Assembly: GCF_000196255.1 (NCBI RefSeq)
Contig: NC_006371.1
Span: 1,746,055-1,810,054, forward strand
DNA length: 64,000 bases
Source of the DNA: Photobacterium profundum SS9
GTDB taxonomy: Bacteria > Pseudomonadota > Gammaproteobacteria > Enterobacterales > Vibrionaceae
Direction of reading: 5' to 3'
The notes under the pieces were generated by a model. It was given only the letters and a program-made list of their open reading frames with translations, had not been told where the DNA came from and did no database searches. A program made the position numbers and the translations under genes. This document shows positions 8,887-18,702 of the stretch, piece after piece. Numbering within the stretch: the stretch's first letter is position 1; each line of letters opens with the position of its first letter.

Positions 8887-9759
8887 ATGAAAAGATGGTT
8901 GCCCGCACTCTGGGGCGTGGCTTTTTTCTCTCAGGCGGCCACCGTGCCCGCCCTAACATCCACCCCACCCAATGCCTTGTCGCTGTTTGGACAAGAACAA
9001 GGGCTCACCGCCAACGAACGGGAAGGGGTGCAGCTTGCTCAAAAATGGATAAACGGTAAAACCCAACCCATTACGGCCCCTGACGGGGCGGTGGTGTATT
9101 ACTACGGCGCGTCCCTGCCGTCGGTGGTGTGCTCCCCGCTGAAAACCTGTGATATCCAACTGGAAGCGGGCGAGCAGTTGGTCAAAACCGGCATCAATAC
9201 GGGGGATTCGGTGCGCTGGAAAATCACCCCGACCCTGTCAGGCTCAGGGGACAATGCCGTCACACACATCATCGTCAAACCGTCCGATGTCGGGCTAGAA
9301 ACCTCCTTGATGCTCACCACCAACCGCCGTTCGTACATGTTTAAGCTCGTCAGTCGGCAATCGGATTGGATGCCCGTCGTCCGATTTGATTACCCTGACA
9401 CCATTAACACCGCCCTCTCATCCCTCTATGCCAAACGCACCTCGGCTCAGGCAGAAAAACAATTGGGGAATGGGCTGAATATCGACAATTTGGATTTCAA
9501 TTATCGCGTCGATGGCCAAGCGGCGTTTACACCAGTGCGGGTCTACAACAACAGCATCAAAACCATTTTGGAAATGCCCCGCAGTGTCGCCACGGGCAAA
9601 CTGCCCTCACTGCTTGTGGTCAATGCGGGACGACGCGAATTAATCAATTACCGCTACAACAGAGGTAAGTTCATTGTCGATGGGCTGCCAAAAGAAATTG
9701 TATTGGTGATTGGGGCGGGAAAATACCAACAATCTGTTCTGATAAAGCACAAGGGATAA
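8887..9759 (+). CDS. trbG: TrbG/VirB9-family outer-membrane core protein
   Basis: 290 residues with a signal peptide (MKRWLPALWGVAFFSQA). The first half contains the N-terminal VirB9 domain, with the motif VVCSPLKTCDIQLEAGE. The second half is the beta-rich C-terminal domain, with YNRGKFIVDGLP and a conserved VLVIGAGK close to the end. It forms the outer ring of the core complex with the TrbH lipoprotein and TrbI. Confidence 0.93.
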   Translation: MKRWLPALWGVAFFSQAATVPALTSTPPNALSLFGQEQGLTANEREGVQLAQKWINGKTQPITAPDGAVVYYYGASLPSVVCSPLKTCDIQLEAGEQLVKTGINTGDSVRWKITPTLSGSGDNAVTHIIVKPSDVGLETSLMLTTNRRSYMFKLVSRQSDWMPVVRFDYPDTINTALSSLYAKRTSAQAEKQLGNGLNIDNLDFNYRVDGQAAFTPVRVYNNSIKTILEMPRSVATGKLPSLLVVNAGRRELINYRYNRGKFIVDGLPKEIVLVIGAGKYQQSVLIKHKG

Positions 9760-9762
9760 ATC

Positions 9763-10188
9763 ATGAAGACCATCATAATGGGGCTGCTCTTGTTGTTGTC
9801 AGGCTGTGCCAGTTATCAGCCTGACGAATACGGCAATTACAATGACGTGATCTTAACCCCGTCGGAATCACGGGTTATCGCTTCGGATGTCGCCCGCTTT
9901 CTGCGAAAAACGGATAGCGCAAAACGCATCGTCAACATCAACCATGACAACAGTGCCTTTGCCACCACTTTGATTAGCACCTTGCGTCAAATGGGTATTG
10001 GTGTCTCAGTTAACAACCCTGATACCTACCTTAATATGCACTATCGCCTGACGGCATTGAACCCTACCCAGTTTTACATGACCGCATCGTTTAATGACGG
10101 ACGGCATTTTTCGCGTATTTGGGCCATCAGTAATAATCAATTGATCCCGTTACCCAGCAGAACGGCATTTGGGGGGACGTATGAGTGA
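9763..10188 (+). CDS. trbH: TrbH-like/VirB7-type lipoprotein
   Basis: 141 residues. The N-terminus MKTIIMGLLLLLSGCAS is a lipoprotein signal with the lipobox LSGC, cysteine 15 being the lipidation site. The rest is periplasmic, of the size of RP4 TrbH rather than the shorter VirB7. It lies between trbG and trbI, as in RP4, and presumably stabilises the outer-membrane ring. Its stop overlaps the trbI start by eight bases. Confidence 0.85.
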   Translation: MKTIIMGLLLLLSGCASYQPDEYGNYNDVILTPSESRVIASDVARFLRKTDSAKRIVNINHDNSAFATTLISTLRQMGIGVSVNNPDTYLNMHYRLTALNPTQFYMTASFNDGRHFSRIWAISNNQLIPLPSRTAFGGTYE

Positions 10189-11401
10189 TAACTCACCCAA
10201 TACCGTGACGGTCAAACAAGACCCGTCTAAAGGGTATTCATCTTCACGGGTTAAAAAACAAGTCGTGGGGGTGTTATTGGTCTTTATCATTGCCATTATC
10301 TGTGTCGTGTTATACGTCATCGCCTCCAAAGGTCAGCATCGCGTGACAGATAATGCCGAAGTTGCAACAAACACCGTGACCGATAGTCGAGCAGGATTGG
10401 CCGCCGCCTTAAACACGGCCCCGCCAGATACAACCGTGATTGATGATCGTGTTGCTCAAGAGGCGCAAGCCTATAAGGACAAACATGCCTCGACACCGCC
10501 AGTAAAAACCGCCTTGGAGGTAGCACTTGAGCAAGAATGGTTGGCCATTCAAAAAAACAGGAACCAAGCTTTACTGACGGCGTTAAATGCGACGGTATCC
10601 GTCACTTCCCCGTCGTTAACGGCCATGCAGACCCCACCCGCTCAAGACGATGCTTATCGTCGGGCTCAAGAGAATGTGGCCGATATTCAGGCGCAGCTTT
10701 ACGGGGCGCAAGACGGAAACATGTCACGTCAAGGCAGTAATAATGGGTCAGGCCAAGCTGAAAAATGGGCGTTTCGCCAGCAAGACCGCCGCCATGATTA
10801 TTTAACCGAAGGACGCCAAGCCCCGTTGAGTCCGTATGAATTGAAGGTCGGCACACTCATTCCTGCCAGTTTGGTGGGGGCGATTAACTCTGACATTCCG
10901 GGACAAATGACGGCGCAAATCAGTCAGACGGTGTTTGACAGTGCGACAGGCAGTACCGTCTTACTGCCACAAGGTGCAAAACTGGTCGGCACGTATGACA
11001 GTCGCGTCGGGTACGGACAAGACCGATTGCCGGTTGTCTGGACACGGATTAACTTTCCGGATGCGTCGGTGTTAAACCTTGGCGGCATGGACGGGGTGGA
11101 TGTGTCAGGGCAAAACGGGTTTACCGGCGATGTTGATCATCATTATTGGCGAATATTTGGCAATGCGCTGATGTTAGGCATGATATCGGGCGGCACACAG
11201 GCGGCAGTCAGTGACGGCAACTCAGAAGAAAACAGCACAGGAGAAGATGTGGCCAATGGCGTGGTGCAGCAGTTTTCACAAACGGGCAATCAACTGATCC
11301 AAAAAAACCTCAATGTTCAACCGACCATCACCATTCCCAATGGTTATGAATTCAACATCATGTTGACCAAAGACGTGATCTTACCGCCTTACCATTCGTA
11401 A
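10181..11401 (+). CDS. trbI: TrbI/VirB10-family T4SS core protein
   Basis: 406 residues from ATG 10181, the start that gives the short coupled overlap with trbH. A cytoplasmic N-terminus, one membrane helix (about residues 25-46) and a low-complexity periplasmic linker precede the beta-barrel VirB10 domain (about residues 220-405). That domain shows LKVGTLIPASLVGAINSD, VLLPQGAKLVGTYDS and a C-terminal VQPTITIPNG. VirB10 spans both membranes and senses ATPase energy. It is the last trb gene before the pilus block. Confidence 0.95.
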   Translation: MSDNSPNTVTVKQDPSKGYSSSRVKKQVVGVLLVFIIAIICVVLYVIASKGQHRVTDNAEVATNTVTDSRAGLAAALNTAPPDTTVIDDRVAQEAQAYKDKHASTPPVKTALEVALEQEWLAIQKNRNQALLTALNATVSVTSPSLTAMQTPPAQDDAYRRAQENVADIQAQLYGAQDGNMSRQGSNNGSGQAEKWAFRQQDRRHDYLTEGRQAPLSPYELKVGTLIPASLVGAINSDIPGQMTAQISQTVFDSATGSTVLLPQGAKLVGTYDSRVGYGQDRLPVVWTRINFPDASVLNLGGMDGVDVSGQNGFTGDVDHHYWRIFGNALMLGMISGGTQAAVSDGNSEENSTGEDVANGVVQQFSQTGNQLIQKNLNVQPTITIPNGYEFNIMLTKDVILPPYHS

Positions 11402-11544
11402 TAAAAAAAGAAAAATTTGCGCTTTTGTGTGGTCATCGTGTGTTAACGCGCAGCGTTATCCCCATGTCCACACGCTCTGAGTGCATGTCATTGGGTGATG
11501 AGCCTCTTCATCACATCATACTTTATAACCAAATTGAGTTATTT

Positions 11545-12399
11545 ATGAAAAGAATCTCAAGCATTGCGCTGTGTGGGATGTTCTCAACGTGTGCCATTGC
11601 AGCCCCGCATGCAACCTGGCAAATCGTTGATTGTCAGGAACGCATTGTTATTTCACAACTGCCGACGATTGTGACCCCTCCTCTCGCGACGCACTCATCC
11701 ATCGAGCAAGGCGATCCCTTTGTCATTGAGAGTGAGTCACCTAACGCACCTTTATCCTTGGTAGAAGCGGCGATAGCGGGTTCAAAAAAAACGCCCGCAA
11801 AGATCGCGGTTAAACCTCAACAAGCGAAACAGTCCACGGCTTATCAAACACCCACAAAAAAAGTCATACAACCGCAGTATGTGGTCACGAAGGGTCAGTC
11901 ATACATGACGGCCTTACGTCAATGGGTCGCCAAAGACAAACTGACCCGCGTGGCGTGGTCATTACCCCCAGAGACCATCAAGACATTGAATGAAACCTCA
12001 CCAAACGGTGAAGTCTTTAAAGGCAGTCTGTCACAAGTGGTCTCCACACTGGGTAAGCAACTCGATACCCCGTTGCATTTTGCCCATAACCCCATGAAGG
12101 GGCTGTCTGCCATTCATACGCTTGGTAGCAACGTTGAATTGAACTGGGTGCATGGCGCCACCCTCAAGGCGGCGGTTCATAACCTAACGACCGATTTTGA
12201 CTGGTCATGGAAAGAAGGGATGACAATCCAAGGCGGTAGCTGGATGTCACCGGATAATTTTCAGTTGGCTGCACCCTATCCCATCGTATCCCCGCGTGGG
12301 GATTTTGCTTTTGCCTTAAACACGGTCTTGGACGGCTACCCTGTCCAAGCACAACTGCTCTATGGCACACAACTCATTTTCATTATGGAGAAAGAGTAA
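11545..12399 (+). CDS. PilL-like pilus protein with TcpQ-type domain
   Basis: 284 residues from ATG 11545 (MKRISSIALCGMFSTCAIAA, a signal peptide); an in-frame start at 11425 would put the signal sequence inside the protein. The C-terminal half resembles the TcpQ/PilL family, with ALRQWVAKDKLTRVAWSLP and a second similar stretch near the end (FALNTVLDGYPVQAQLLYG). These periplasmic proteins help secretin assembly in type IVb pilus systems. The stop overlaps the pilN start (TAATG). The family name is inferred from position and motif. Confidence 0.7.
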   Translation: MKRISSIALCGMFSTCAIAAPHATWQIVDCQERIVISQLPTIVTPPLATHSSIEQGDPFVIESESPNAPLSLVEAAIAGSKKTPAKIAVKPQQAKQSTAYQTPTKKVIQPQYVVTKGQSYMTALRQWVAKDKLTRVAWSLPPETIKTLNETSPNGEVFKGSLSQVVSTLGKQLDTPLHFAHNPMKGLSAIHTLGSNVELNWVHGATLKAAVHNLTTDFDWSWKEGMTIQGGSWMSPDNFQLAAPYPIVSPRGDFAFALNTVLDGYPVQAQLLYGTQLIFIMEKE

Positions 12400-13865
12400 T
12401 GAACAAAATAGTAAAAAAAATGGTGCTCATCACCAGCATCATGACAGGGTTGGCAGGGTGCGTATCTCAAGACTTTATCGACAATAAAGCCGATGCCGAC
12501 AAGGTACAGGCACACATGGAAACACTCCGGCCCACAGGGTCACTCAACAATGTGGTCAGTATTTCCCGCCCGCCAGTGAACGCGAACCCTATCGATGCTG
12601 AAAACCGCATTGCATGGTTAGACCAAACAGTGAATGTGCAAAGACTGACTCGCGTCCCGTTAGTGACCGCATTAACCGCCGTGATGGCAGGGACACAAAC
12701 TGAAATACAGTTTGATAATGATGTTCAACCCAATACCACGGTCAGTGTTGACCTTCATACCACCCGACAAAACATTCTGAATGTGTTGTCGAGCCAGACA
12801 GGGTATGCCTTTACACCGTCAGAGAAAAAAATCGTTGTCCAACGTTACCTCTCAAAAACATTCATTATTCAGTTGCCGACAGGCGCGTATTCCGCGCAGC
12901 AAGGATCACAAGGGCAATCAAAGGGCAAAGATGACGAAGCCAAAGTCGAAGGGCAATTCATCAGCGTCACGTACAAAGACAAAGATGTGTTTACCGAAAT
13001 CAGTGAGGCCGTCAAAGTTGTGTTGAAATCTGACGATGAAGACGGGGAGCTCATTGGTGACGTTCAGCCCGTACCGTCCATGTCAGGGATCACAGTCAGA
13101 ACCACGCCAGTGCGGATGCGACAAGTACAAGCCCTTATTGATAGCTATCAATCAGAACTCAATAAGCAAGTATTGATTGATATCCGCATTCTTGAATTTC
13201 GGTCAAACCTTGGAAAAGACCGTGGGGTTGATTGGCAAATTTTGAAAGAGGTCGGCGACGGGACACTGAAATTTTTAATACCAGGCACAACGACGTCATC
13301 GGCTGGCAATCCCGCAGGGTTGGCCTTTACAGGAACAGGCAAGTGGGACGGCACCACCGCGTTCATTAAAGCCCTTGAACAACAAGGCACGGTATCAACA
13401 GAAACCCCGATCAGCTTTCGCACCCTGAGTAGCCAGCCAGCCCGTATATCTCAGACGTTAGTGACCCCCTTCCTCGAAGATTTTTCGACGGTGATAACCG
13501 ATAACACCACGACCCCAACAACGACCCGAGGCTCTGTGACCGAAGGGGTAGACATGACCATTTCTGCCAATGTGCAAAAAGGGTTTGTGTGGTTACGTAC
13601 CGCCGGAAAGTTAACCAAAATCGCCAGTGACACAACGGAAAAAGTCGCTGATGTCGCCTTGCGATTTATTTCGACACGCAGTGCCGATTTGAATTTCACC
13701 AACAAATTGCGCTATGGCCAAACCGTGGTGATTGGTTCGATTAAGCAGCAAACCACAGGGGCAAACAAAAGTACGTCATTTGGTATTGACGGCTTGGGCA
13801 TGCAATCAACCAATAATCAAACGGTTGAAACACTCATCTTATTAACCCCAAGGAGAGTCCAGTGA
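12399..13865 (+). CDS. pilN: PilN type IVb pilus secretin lipoprotein
   Basis: 488 residues. It starts with a lipoprotein signal whose lipobox is LAGC (cysteine 22). An N-terminal STN-like and N-domain region (to about residue 270) is followed by the secretin core with VLIDIRILEFRSN and a C-terminal beta domain ending in QTVETLILLTPRR. It forms the outer-membrane ring through which the thin pilus passes, as BfpB in EPEC and PilN in R64. It is coupled to the genes on both sides by overlapping stop/start codons. Confidence 0.92.
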   Translation: MNKIVKKMVLITSIMTGLAGCVSQDFIDNKADADKVQAHMETLRPTGSLNNVVSISRPPVNANPIDAENRIAWLDQTVNVQRLTRVPLVTALTAVMAGTQTEIQFDNDVQPNTTVSVDLHTTRQNILNVLSSQTGYAFTPSEKKIVVQRYLSKTFIIQLPTGAYSAQQGSQGQSKGKDDEAKVEGQFISVTYKDKDVFTEISEAVKVVLKSDDEDGELIGDVQPVPSMSGITVRTTPVRMRQVQALIDSYQSELNKQVLIDIRILEFRSNLGKDRGVDWQILKEVGDGTLKFLIPGTTTSSAGNPAGLAFTGTGKWDGTTAFIKALEQQGTVSTETPISFRTLSSQPARISQTLVTPFLEDFSTVITDNTTTPTTTRGSVTEGVDMTISANVQKGFVWLRTAGKLTKIASDTTEKVADVALRFISTRSADLNFTNKLRYGQTVVIGSIKQQTTGANKSTSFGIDGLGMQSTNNQTVETLILLTPRRVQ

Positions 13866-14985
13866 ACATAGCCGCTTTATGTAAAGCCAGTTCGACCCAC
13901 ACCAATAAAGAAAAATTACAGCGAGACCACCCTGCCAAGTATGCCTATAGCGTCACCAGAGAGGGGAGCATTTCCTTGTATACCAGTGATGAGCCCGCCA
14001 CGGCACTGGCAGAAGCATGGTTAAAAAAAATAGGCAGACAGGTAGATGCGTGGTGTCTTGTTGAAGCACTCAATGATCACACTGTCTTTTTTATGTTCGT
14101 CAGTGGCGACGACGTCAAAAAGCGATCACCTGCGAGGTCAATCAACTCGATACCGTCTTACTGCTACGCAGTGACCGTGTATTTTTAGTCAATCTGCCCG
14201 AATCAACCCTCGGGCAATACGGTGATTGTCCCACCGCCACCTCGCTGGCCCCATTGACCGAGGCTGAATATGCTCCGTTTGACTTAAAACCCGTATCAAC
14301 CGTTAGGTGGAGGGCCGTGATGGTAGGTGCGGTTCTTCTGGCGATGTGTGGCGGCGGTTATGCGCTGTTGCGCCCTCAATCGCTGCCTGAGTCTCCTCCT
14401 TCCCCCCTCGACCCGTATTTGGCTTACCGCACATCGGTCAGTCAAGCCTTATCAGCCAAAGAGATATTGCAAAATACCGTCGCTCTAGGGGCGTATGGGC
14501 TTTTATTGCCAACGGGGTGGCCACTGGACACCATTTCATTGCAAGGCGATAACCTGACGCTCACCGCAAACCGTTCACCCTTGGGAACGCAGGCGGTGAT
14601 TAAACAATGGTTGCAGCAACAAAACGCGCTCACGCCATTTTCGACGGTGACGATCGATACGTTGACTATTCGCATACCGTTGAGTGCCACGCTGAGTGCA
14701 TGGCGCGACACGATAATGCCCGTCGGCCAATCAACCACGCGCTTATTCGATGCACAAACCACGTTAGGCTGGACGGTTCGCGATGTGATCCATACCGACC
14801 ACCGTGTTTCAACGTCTATCCAATGGTCATTAACAAAAACGGCCATGTTGACCGACATTGCCACGTTAATTAACACCGTCGCCATGCAACCCATTTCCAT
14901 TTCGTCACTGACGTTGACCCCCACCCAACCATTGGGGCGATACGCTACCGAACTGTCATTAGCCTTTACCGGAGAAAACCCATGA
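13862..14985 (+). pseudogene. pilO: PilO pilus assembly protein with a -1 frameshift
   Basis: A GTG at 13862 overlapping the pilN stop opens a frame that runs to 14188. The continuation is in another frame from about 14122 to 14985. Joining them at the A5 run 14117-14121 gives a continuous protein of about 374 residues: DDVKK followed by AITCEVNQLDTVLLLRSDRV, then a membrane helix (about residues 155-172) and a periplasmic domain. This is the usual PilO layout of an N-terminal cytoplasmic domain, one helix and a periplasmic part. One extra A restores the frame, so it may be a real deletion, a sequencing error or slippage at AAAAAG. Downstream genes are intact. Confidence 0.75.
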
Positions 14986-15563
14986 AAAAATACGCGAAGT
15001 GGATAATCTTAGGGATTGTCGGTGTCGTCATGCTCACCCTCATCGTGCCTTATTTATTTTTTCCACCCAAAACCGCCCCCATCATTTCAAACCATCAGGA
15101 TGCGAGTCCACCCGCTCTAACAGCGTCCGCCCCCCTTGCATTACAGCCGATAGCGGCCCCAGAGGTTCAGGATCCTGTCGTTATCAGCCTGAATTCGCAA
15201 GCCATGGATGTGATGAGGAAAAGCAATTTGATCACCCAAAAAACATTGGATGCTCAAATTGCAGAATTGACAGCACGAGCAACAATAAGCCCTACCCCTT
15301 ACGCGGTGCCTAACATCACGGTATTAAGCGAGGACACACAAATAAGCCGCGACAGCAATATGGGAGACATGTTGAACCGTTTACAACTGCGCGGCCTTGT
15401 CACGAGTGACAATCACATTACGGCCTTTCTCTCTATCGATGATAACGCCCCGTTAAGCATCAAGCTCGGCTCTGTCATACACGGGGTGAAAGTCACGCGT
15501 ATTTCAAACAAGGGCGTGAGATTGACACAAGGTAAACAAACACGCTGGTTAACAGGAGAATAA
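14982..15563 (+). CDS. pilP: PilP type IVb pilus protein
   Basis: 193 residues. One N-terminal membrane helix (about residues 8-26) is followed by a proline-rich linker and a small C-terminal domain with the repeated-strand pattern of PilP/PilM-type bitopic proteins. It starts inside the last codons of pilO (ATGA overlap) and is followed by pilQ after two bases. PilP is required for thin-pilus formation in R64; its exact partner is not established from sequence. Confidence 0.8.
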   Translation: MKKYAKWIILGIVGVVMLTLIVPYLFFPPKTAPIISNHQDASPPALTASAPLALQPIAAPEVQDPVVISLNSQAMDVMRKSNLITQKTLDAQIAELTARATISPTPYAVPNITVLSEDTQISRDSNMGDMLNRLQLRGLVTSDNHITAFLSIDDNAPLSIKLGSVIHGVKVTRISNKGVRLTQGKQTRWLTGE

Positions 15564-15565
15564 TC

Positions 15566-17155
15566 ATGTCTTACACGCTACTGCTCGATAAACAGCTCAT
15601 CCCCTTGTGTTTGGATGACGGTTATACCTGTGTGACAGAATCCGGTGAGATTTTGAATGCCAATCCCAAGTCAACCAAACTCGATGACATCATCAATTAT
15701 GTACAGGCCCTGCCTAGCAGGGCGGGCAAACCCTTGGTGATAACCCCCGTTGCCATTGAAGATATTGAGGGGTTACTAGAAACCCTGACTCACACCCTCT
15801 CATCCCCCGAACAGGAAGATGATACCGAGCTCGGGCAACACCTCGTGGCATTGTGCCAAGCGGGTGTCAATCTGGGGGCCAGTGATATTCATGTTGAAAT
15901 CTATCGCAAAGAGACGCGGTACTTAATTCGGGTCGATGGTAAGCGGGAAGTGCTGACCCACTTTGCAGACGGACAAAGTGCCTTGCGGCAAAATCGTAAG
16001 AAAGGCATTGATTTGGCATCTTACGTCTTCGGCACGTTAGGGAATCAAGACGTGAACGAACGCGAGCCAGCCAATGACAGTTTCGAGGTGAACTTAGTGT
16101 GGGAAGCCGAGAAAGCAGACGCAGAAGGCTGTGCCGTACTCGAACCTAAAATATTTGAATGGCGAGCCGCCCTCATGCCACTTGACCGTGGTGTCAAACT
16201 GACGATGCGCTGCCTGACACCGCGGGATAAACCGCTGCTGCTCAAAGACATGGACTTGCCGCAGTCTTATCTGACACAGCTTATTCGGGCTGTACAGCAA
16301 CGCGGTGGAGCCATTGCCGTCACAGGGCCAATGGGGAGCGGGAAGTCCTCCTTGATATATGCCCTACTCGATACTATCGACAGTACGGCACGCTCAATCC
16401 ACGCGCTGGAAGATCCCGTGGAATTTAATCAAAAAGGTATTTGCAAAACTGCCGTTGAGCCCCAGACCGAAACAAAACTCGGCTCCGGCGTCTATAAAGA
16501 TTATGCGTTTTATGCCAAAGAGCAACTTCGCCACGATGTGGATGTTGCGCCGTTTGGGGAGCTTCGGGATCATGCAGCAGCAAAAGAATTTTGTCGTAAG
16601 GCAGAAACAGGAGGATTGGCCATTACCACCATGCACACCAACTCCGCGGTGGGTATCGCGCAAACCTTCATTGAACAAATGGGTATCTCACCCGCGATAG
16701 TCTCTTCCCCTGATTTGATGCGGTTGTTCGTGCATCAAAAATTAGTCAGAAAATTATGCCCTCATTGTGCGTTATCACACGCGCAAGCACGTGAACGGGA
16801 GGACACGCGAGAAAAGGCGCTGCATCTTGAACAGTTACTGCCAAACGATGTAGAGACCGTCAACATTAAACACCCTGACGGCTGTGATGAGTGTCATCAA
16901 AAAGGAGAAAAGGGACGGGTCGTCGTCATGGAAATTATTGTGCTCGATGATGAAGACCGTCGGTTTATTGCCAAACAAGATTATCTGGGCTGGAAGCATT
17001 TTTTAAAACAAAAAGGCTGGCCTGATATTCGTGACCATGCGCTTTCAAGGATCAGGAAAGGGATCGTTGATATCGCCTCGGCTTCTGAGCAAATCAACGA
17101 TTTAATGCCTGTCGATGTCACCACGATTTATCGGGAAATGCAGGAGGAGTTGTGA
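15566..17155 (+). CDS. pilQ: PilQ/PilB-type pilus ATPase
   Basis: 529 residues, GspE/PilB family. Walker A is GPMGSGKSS (about residue 253), the Asp box is HALEDPVEF, and the His box region is TTMHTNSAVGIAQTF. A zinc-binding pair of CxxC motifs follows (CPHC near residue 400, CDEC near residue 440). It energises pilin polymerisation at the inner membrane together with PilR, whose gene overlaps its stop codon. Confidence 0.95.
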   Translation: MSYTLLLDKQLIPLCLDDGYTCVTESGEILNANPKSTKLDDIINYVQALPSRAGKPLVITPVAIEDIEGLLETLTHTLSSPEQEDDTELGQHLVALCQAGVNLGASDIHVEIYRKETRYLIRVDGKREVLTHFADGQSALRQNRKKGIDLASYVFGTLGNQDVNEREPANDSFEVNLVWEAEKADAEGCAVLEPKIFEWRAALMPLDRGVKLTMRCLTPRDKPLLLKDMDLPQSYLTQLIRAVQQRGGAIAVTGPMGSGKSSLIYALLDTIDSTARSIHALEDPVEFNQKGICKTAVEPQTETKLGSGVYKDYAFYAKEQLRHDVDVAPFGELRDHAAAKEFCRKAETGGLAITTMHTNSAVGIAQTFIEQMGISPAIVSSPDLMRLFVHQKLVRKLCPHCALSHAQAREREDTREKALHLEQLLPNDVETVNIKHPDGCDECHQKGEKGRVVVMEIIVLDDEDRRFIAKQDYLGWKHFLKQKGWPDIRDHALSRIRKGIVDIASASEQINDLMPVDVTTIYREMQEEL

Positions 17156-18141
17156 AATCACTCACGCAATTATTGTTCTCGCAACAAGACCAAATTACGT
17201 TATTAGCGCAATGGAAACACTGTGATGAATACGGACTGAGTACCCGCCAGTTCTGTGATGCGTTGATTGAGAATGGGACCAGCACAACAAAGGAAATAGG
17301 ACAGGCTGGCAAGGATGCTCCCACCAGAGGAGAGCACTTTACTGATGTGCTCATGGATTGGTATCCGCCTCATATTGTTAACGCTATCGCGTTTGCTGAA
17401 CAAGCCGGAGACAGGCAAGCCGGATTAACCGCCGGTATCAATCAACTGCAAGGCGGGCAAAACATTATGCTGAGCATCATCAAGCTCTTGTGGTTTCCCT
17501 TTGCGTTGATGATAGTCGCTGGCGGTTTGGGGGTGTACGTGTCTGATAGCATTTTGGACAGCATGAAAGAAAAAGGGGGTATAGGGCAAACGCTCAATGA
17601 CATTGTCTCTACCTATGGCATCGCCATCGCCCTTGGACTCCTTCTTTTTATCTTCCTCATCACCCTTGCCCTTCCGACACTCACTGGCCCTCTACGCCGA
17701 CACCTCGATTCATGGCCAGTGTTCGTTGTCTACAAGATTGCCACTGCTGCTAGCGTATTGAATACCCTCGGTAACTTACTCGCTTGTGGCCTCAAGTTGG
17801 ATGATGCTTTAAAAGCCATCGAAACGTCTGGCTCGCCCTATGAGCGTTTTCATGCACAACAAATGCGAGATCAACGGGTCGGGAAAATGAATCTGGGTGA
17901 CATCCTCGATACAGGACTCCTCCTGCCGTTTGAACTCGGGGCATTAAAAATATTGGGAAGCCATGGTAGCTATGCCCCTTTGCTCTTAAAAAGCGCCCTC
18001 TCACATCAAGCTGACGTCAAGCATCGCTTCGCGAGGATGTCGGCAACATTACCTAAAGTCGGTTTATTACTGGTTGCCCTCCTATTAGGTGGGTTAATGG
18101 GTACCGCTATGGCTCAACTTTTATCGACTGTTAATCTTTAA
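17152..18141 (+). CDS. pilR: PilR pilus inner-membrane platform protein
   Basis: 329 residues from GTG 17152, overlapping the pilQ stop (GTGA). It belongs to the T2SF/GspF family: a cytoplasmic helical domain, a pair of membrane helices around residues 108-180, a second T2SF domain and a final helix with LPKVGLLLVALLLGGLMG. It forms the platform on which the PilQ ATPase acts. Confidence 0.92.
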   Translation: MKSLTQLLFSQQDQITLLAQWKHCDEYGLSTRQFCDALIENGTSTTKEIGQAGKDAPTRGEHFTDVLMDWYPPHIVNAIAFAEQAGDRQAGLTAGINQLQGGQNIMLSIIKLLWFPFALMIVAGGLGVYVSDSILDSMKEKGGIGQTLNDIVSTYGIAIALGLLLFIFLITLALPTLTGPLRRHLDSWPVFVVYKIATAASVLNTLGNLLACGLKLDDALKAIETSGSPYERFHAQQMRDQRVGKMNLGDILDTGLLLPFELGALKILGSHGSYAPLLLKSALSHQADVKHRFARMSATLPKVGLLLVALLLGGLMGTAMAQLLSTVNL

Positions 18142-18152
18142 GGAATATCTTC

Positions 18153-18701
18153 ATGACACACAATCTAAAAAACAACAATGCATCATTGACTGACAATGAC
18201 ATACAGACTTGCACCAACCACAAGATTTTTAACAACAAACAAGCGGGGGCAAGTTTAGCAGATTTCATCTTCTGGATGATTGCAGCGGCCTTTGTGCTAA
18301 CCGCCATTGTTGGGCTCTATAACAAGTCGATGAGCGGGGCAAGAAATGGCGTTGTAAAAACAGATGTCGGTGTCCTGATTGCCGGTGCATCAGGATGGGG
18401 AGGCAATAATAAATCCGGTATTTCAATGAATGAACTCTGTAAAGCAGGGAGCAACTATTTAACCAAAGAAATTTGTGGCACCGCGTTGGATGGCGTGAAT
18501 GCTAACCCCTACGGCGGGGATTATACCTTAGCGGTCGATACCAATACCTCCCGCGTAAAAATTGGGATCACAGACATCGACCCTGATTATGTCACGGTCG
18601 TGGCGAATGACCTCGCCGCACTGTCGTTTGACAACTGCCGCCTTGCCAGTGGTTGTGCAACAATCACGGTCGCAGGGCAAAACGTCACGTTGATACGCTA
18701 A
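18153..18701 (+). CDS. pilS: PilS type IVb major prepilin
   Basis: 182 residues. A long leader of about 33 residues ends in NNKQAG, followed by ASLADFIFWMIAAAFVLTA, the hydrophobic assembly helix. Cleavage after the glycine would leave Ala at +1 and Asp at +5 instead of the usual Glu. The globular domain has four cysteines, giving a possible C-terminal disulfide loop typical of type IV pilins. No prepilin peptidase (PilU) gene is visible, so processing probably relies on a host enzyme. Confidence 0.88.
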   Translation: MTHNLKNNNASLTDNDIQTCTNHKIFNNKQAGASLADFIFWMIAAAFVLTAIVGLYNKSMSGARNGVVKTDVGVLIAGASGWGGNNKSGISMNELCKAGSNYLTKEICGTALDGVNANPYGGDYTLAVDTNTSRVKIGITDIDPDYVTVVANDLAALSFDNCRLASGCATITVAGQNVTLIR

Positions 18702-18702
18702 C

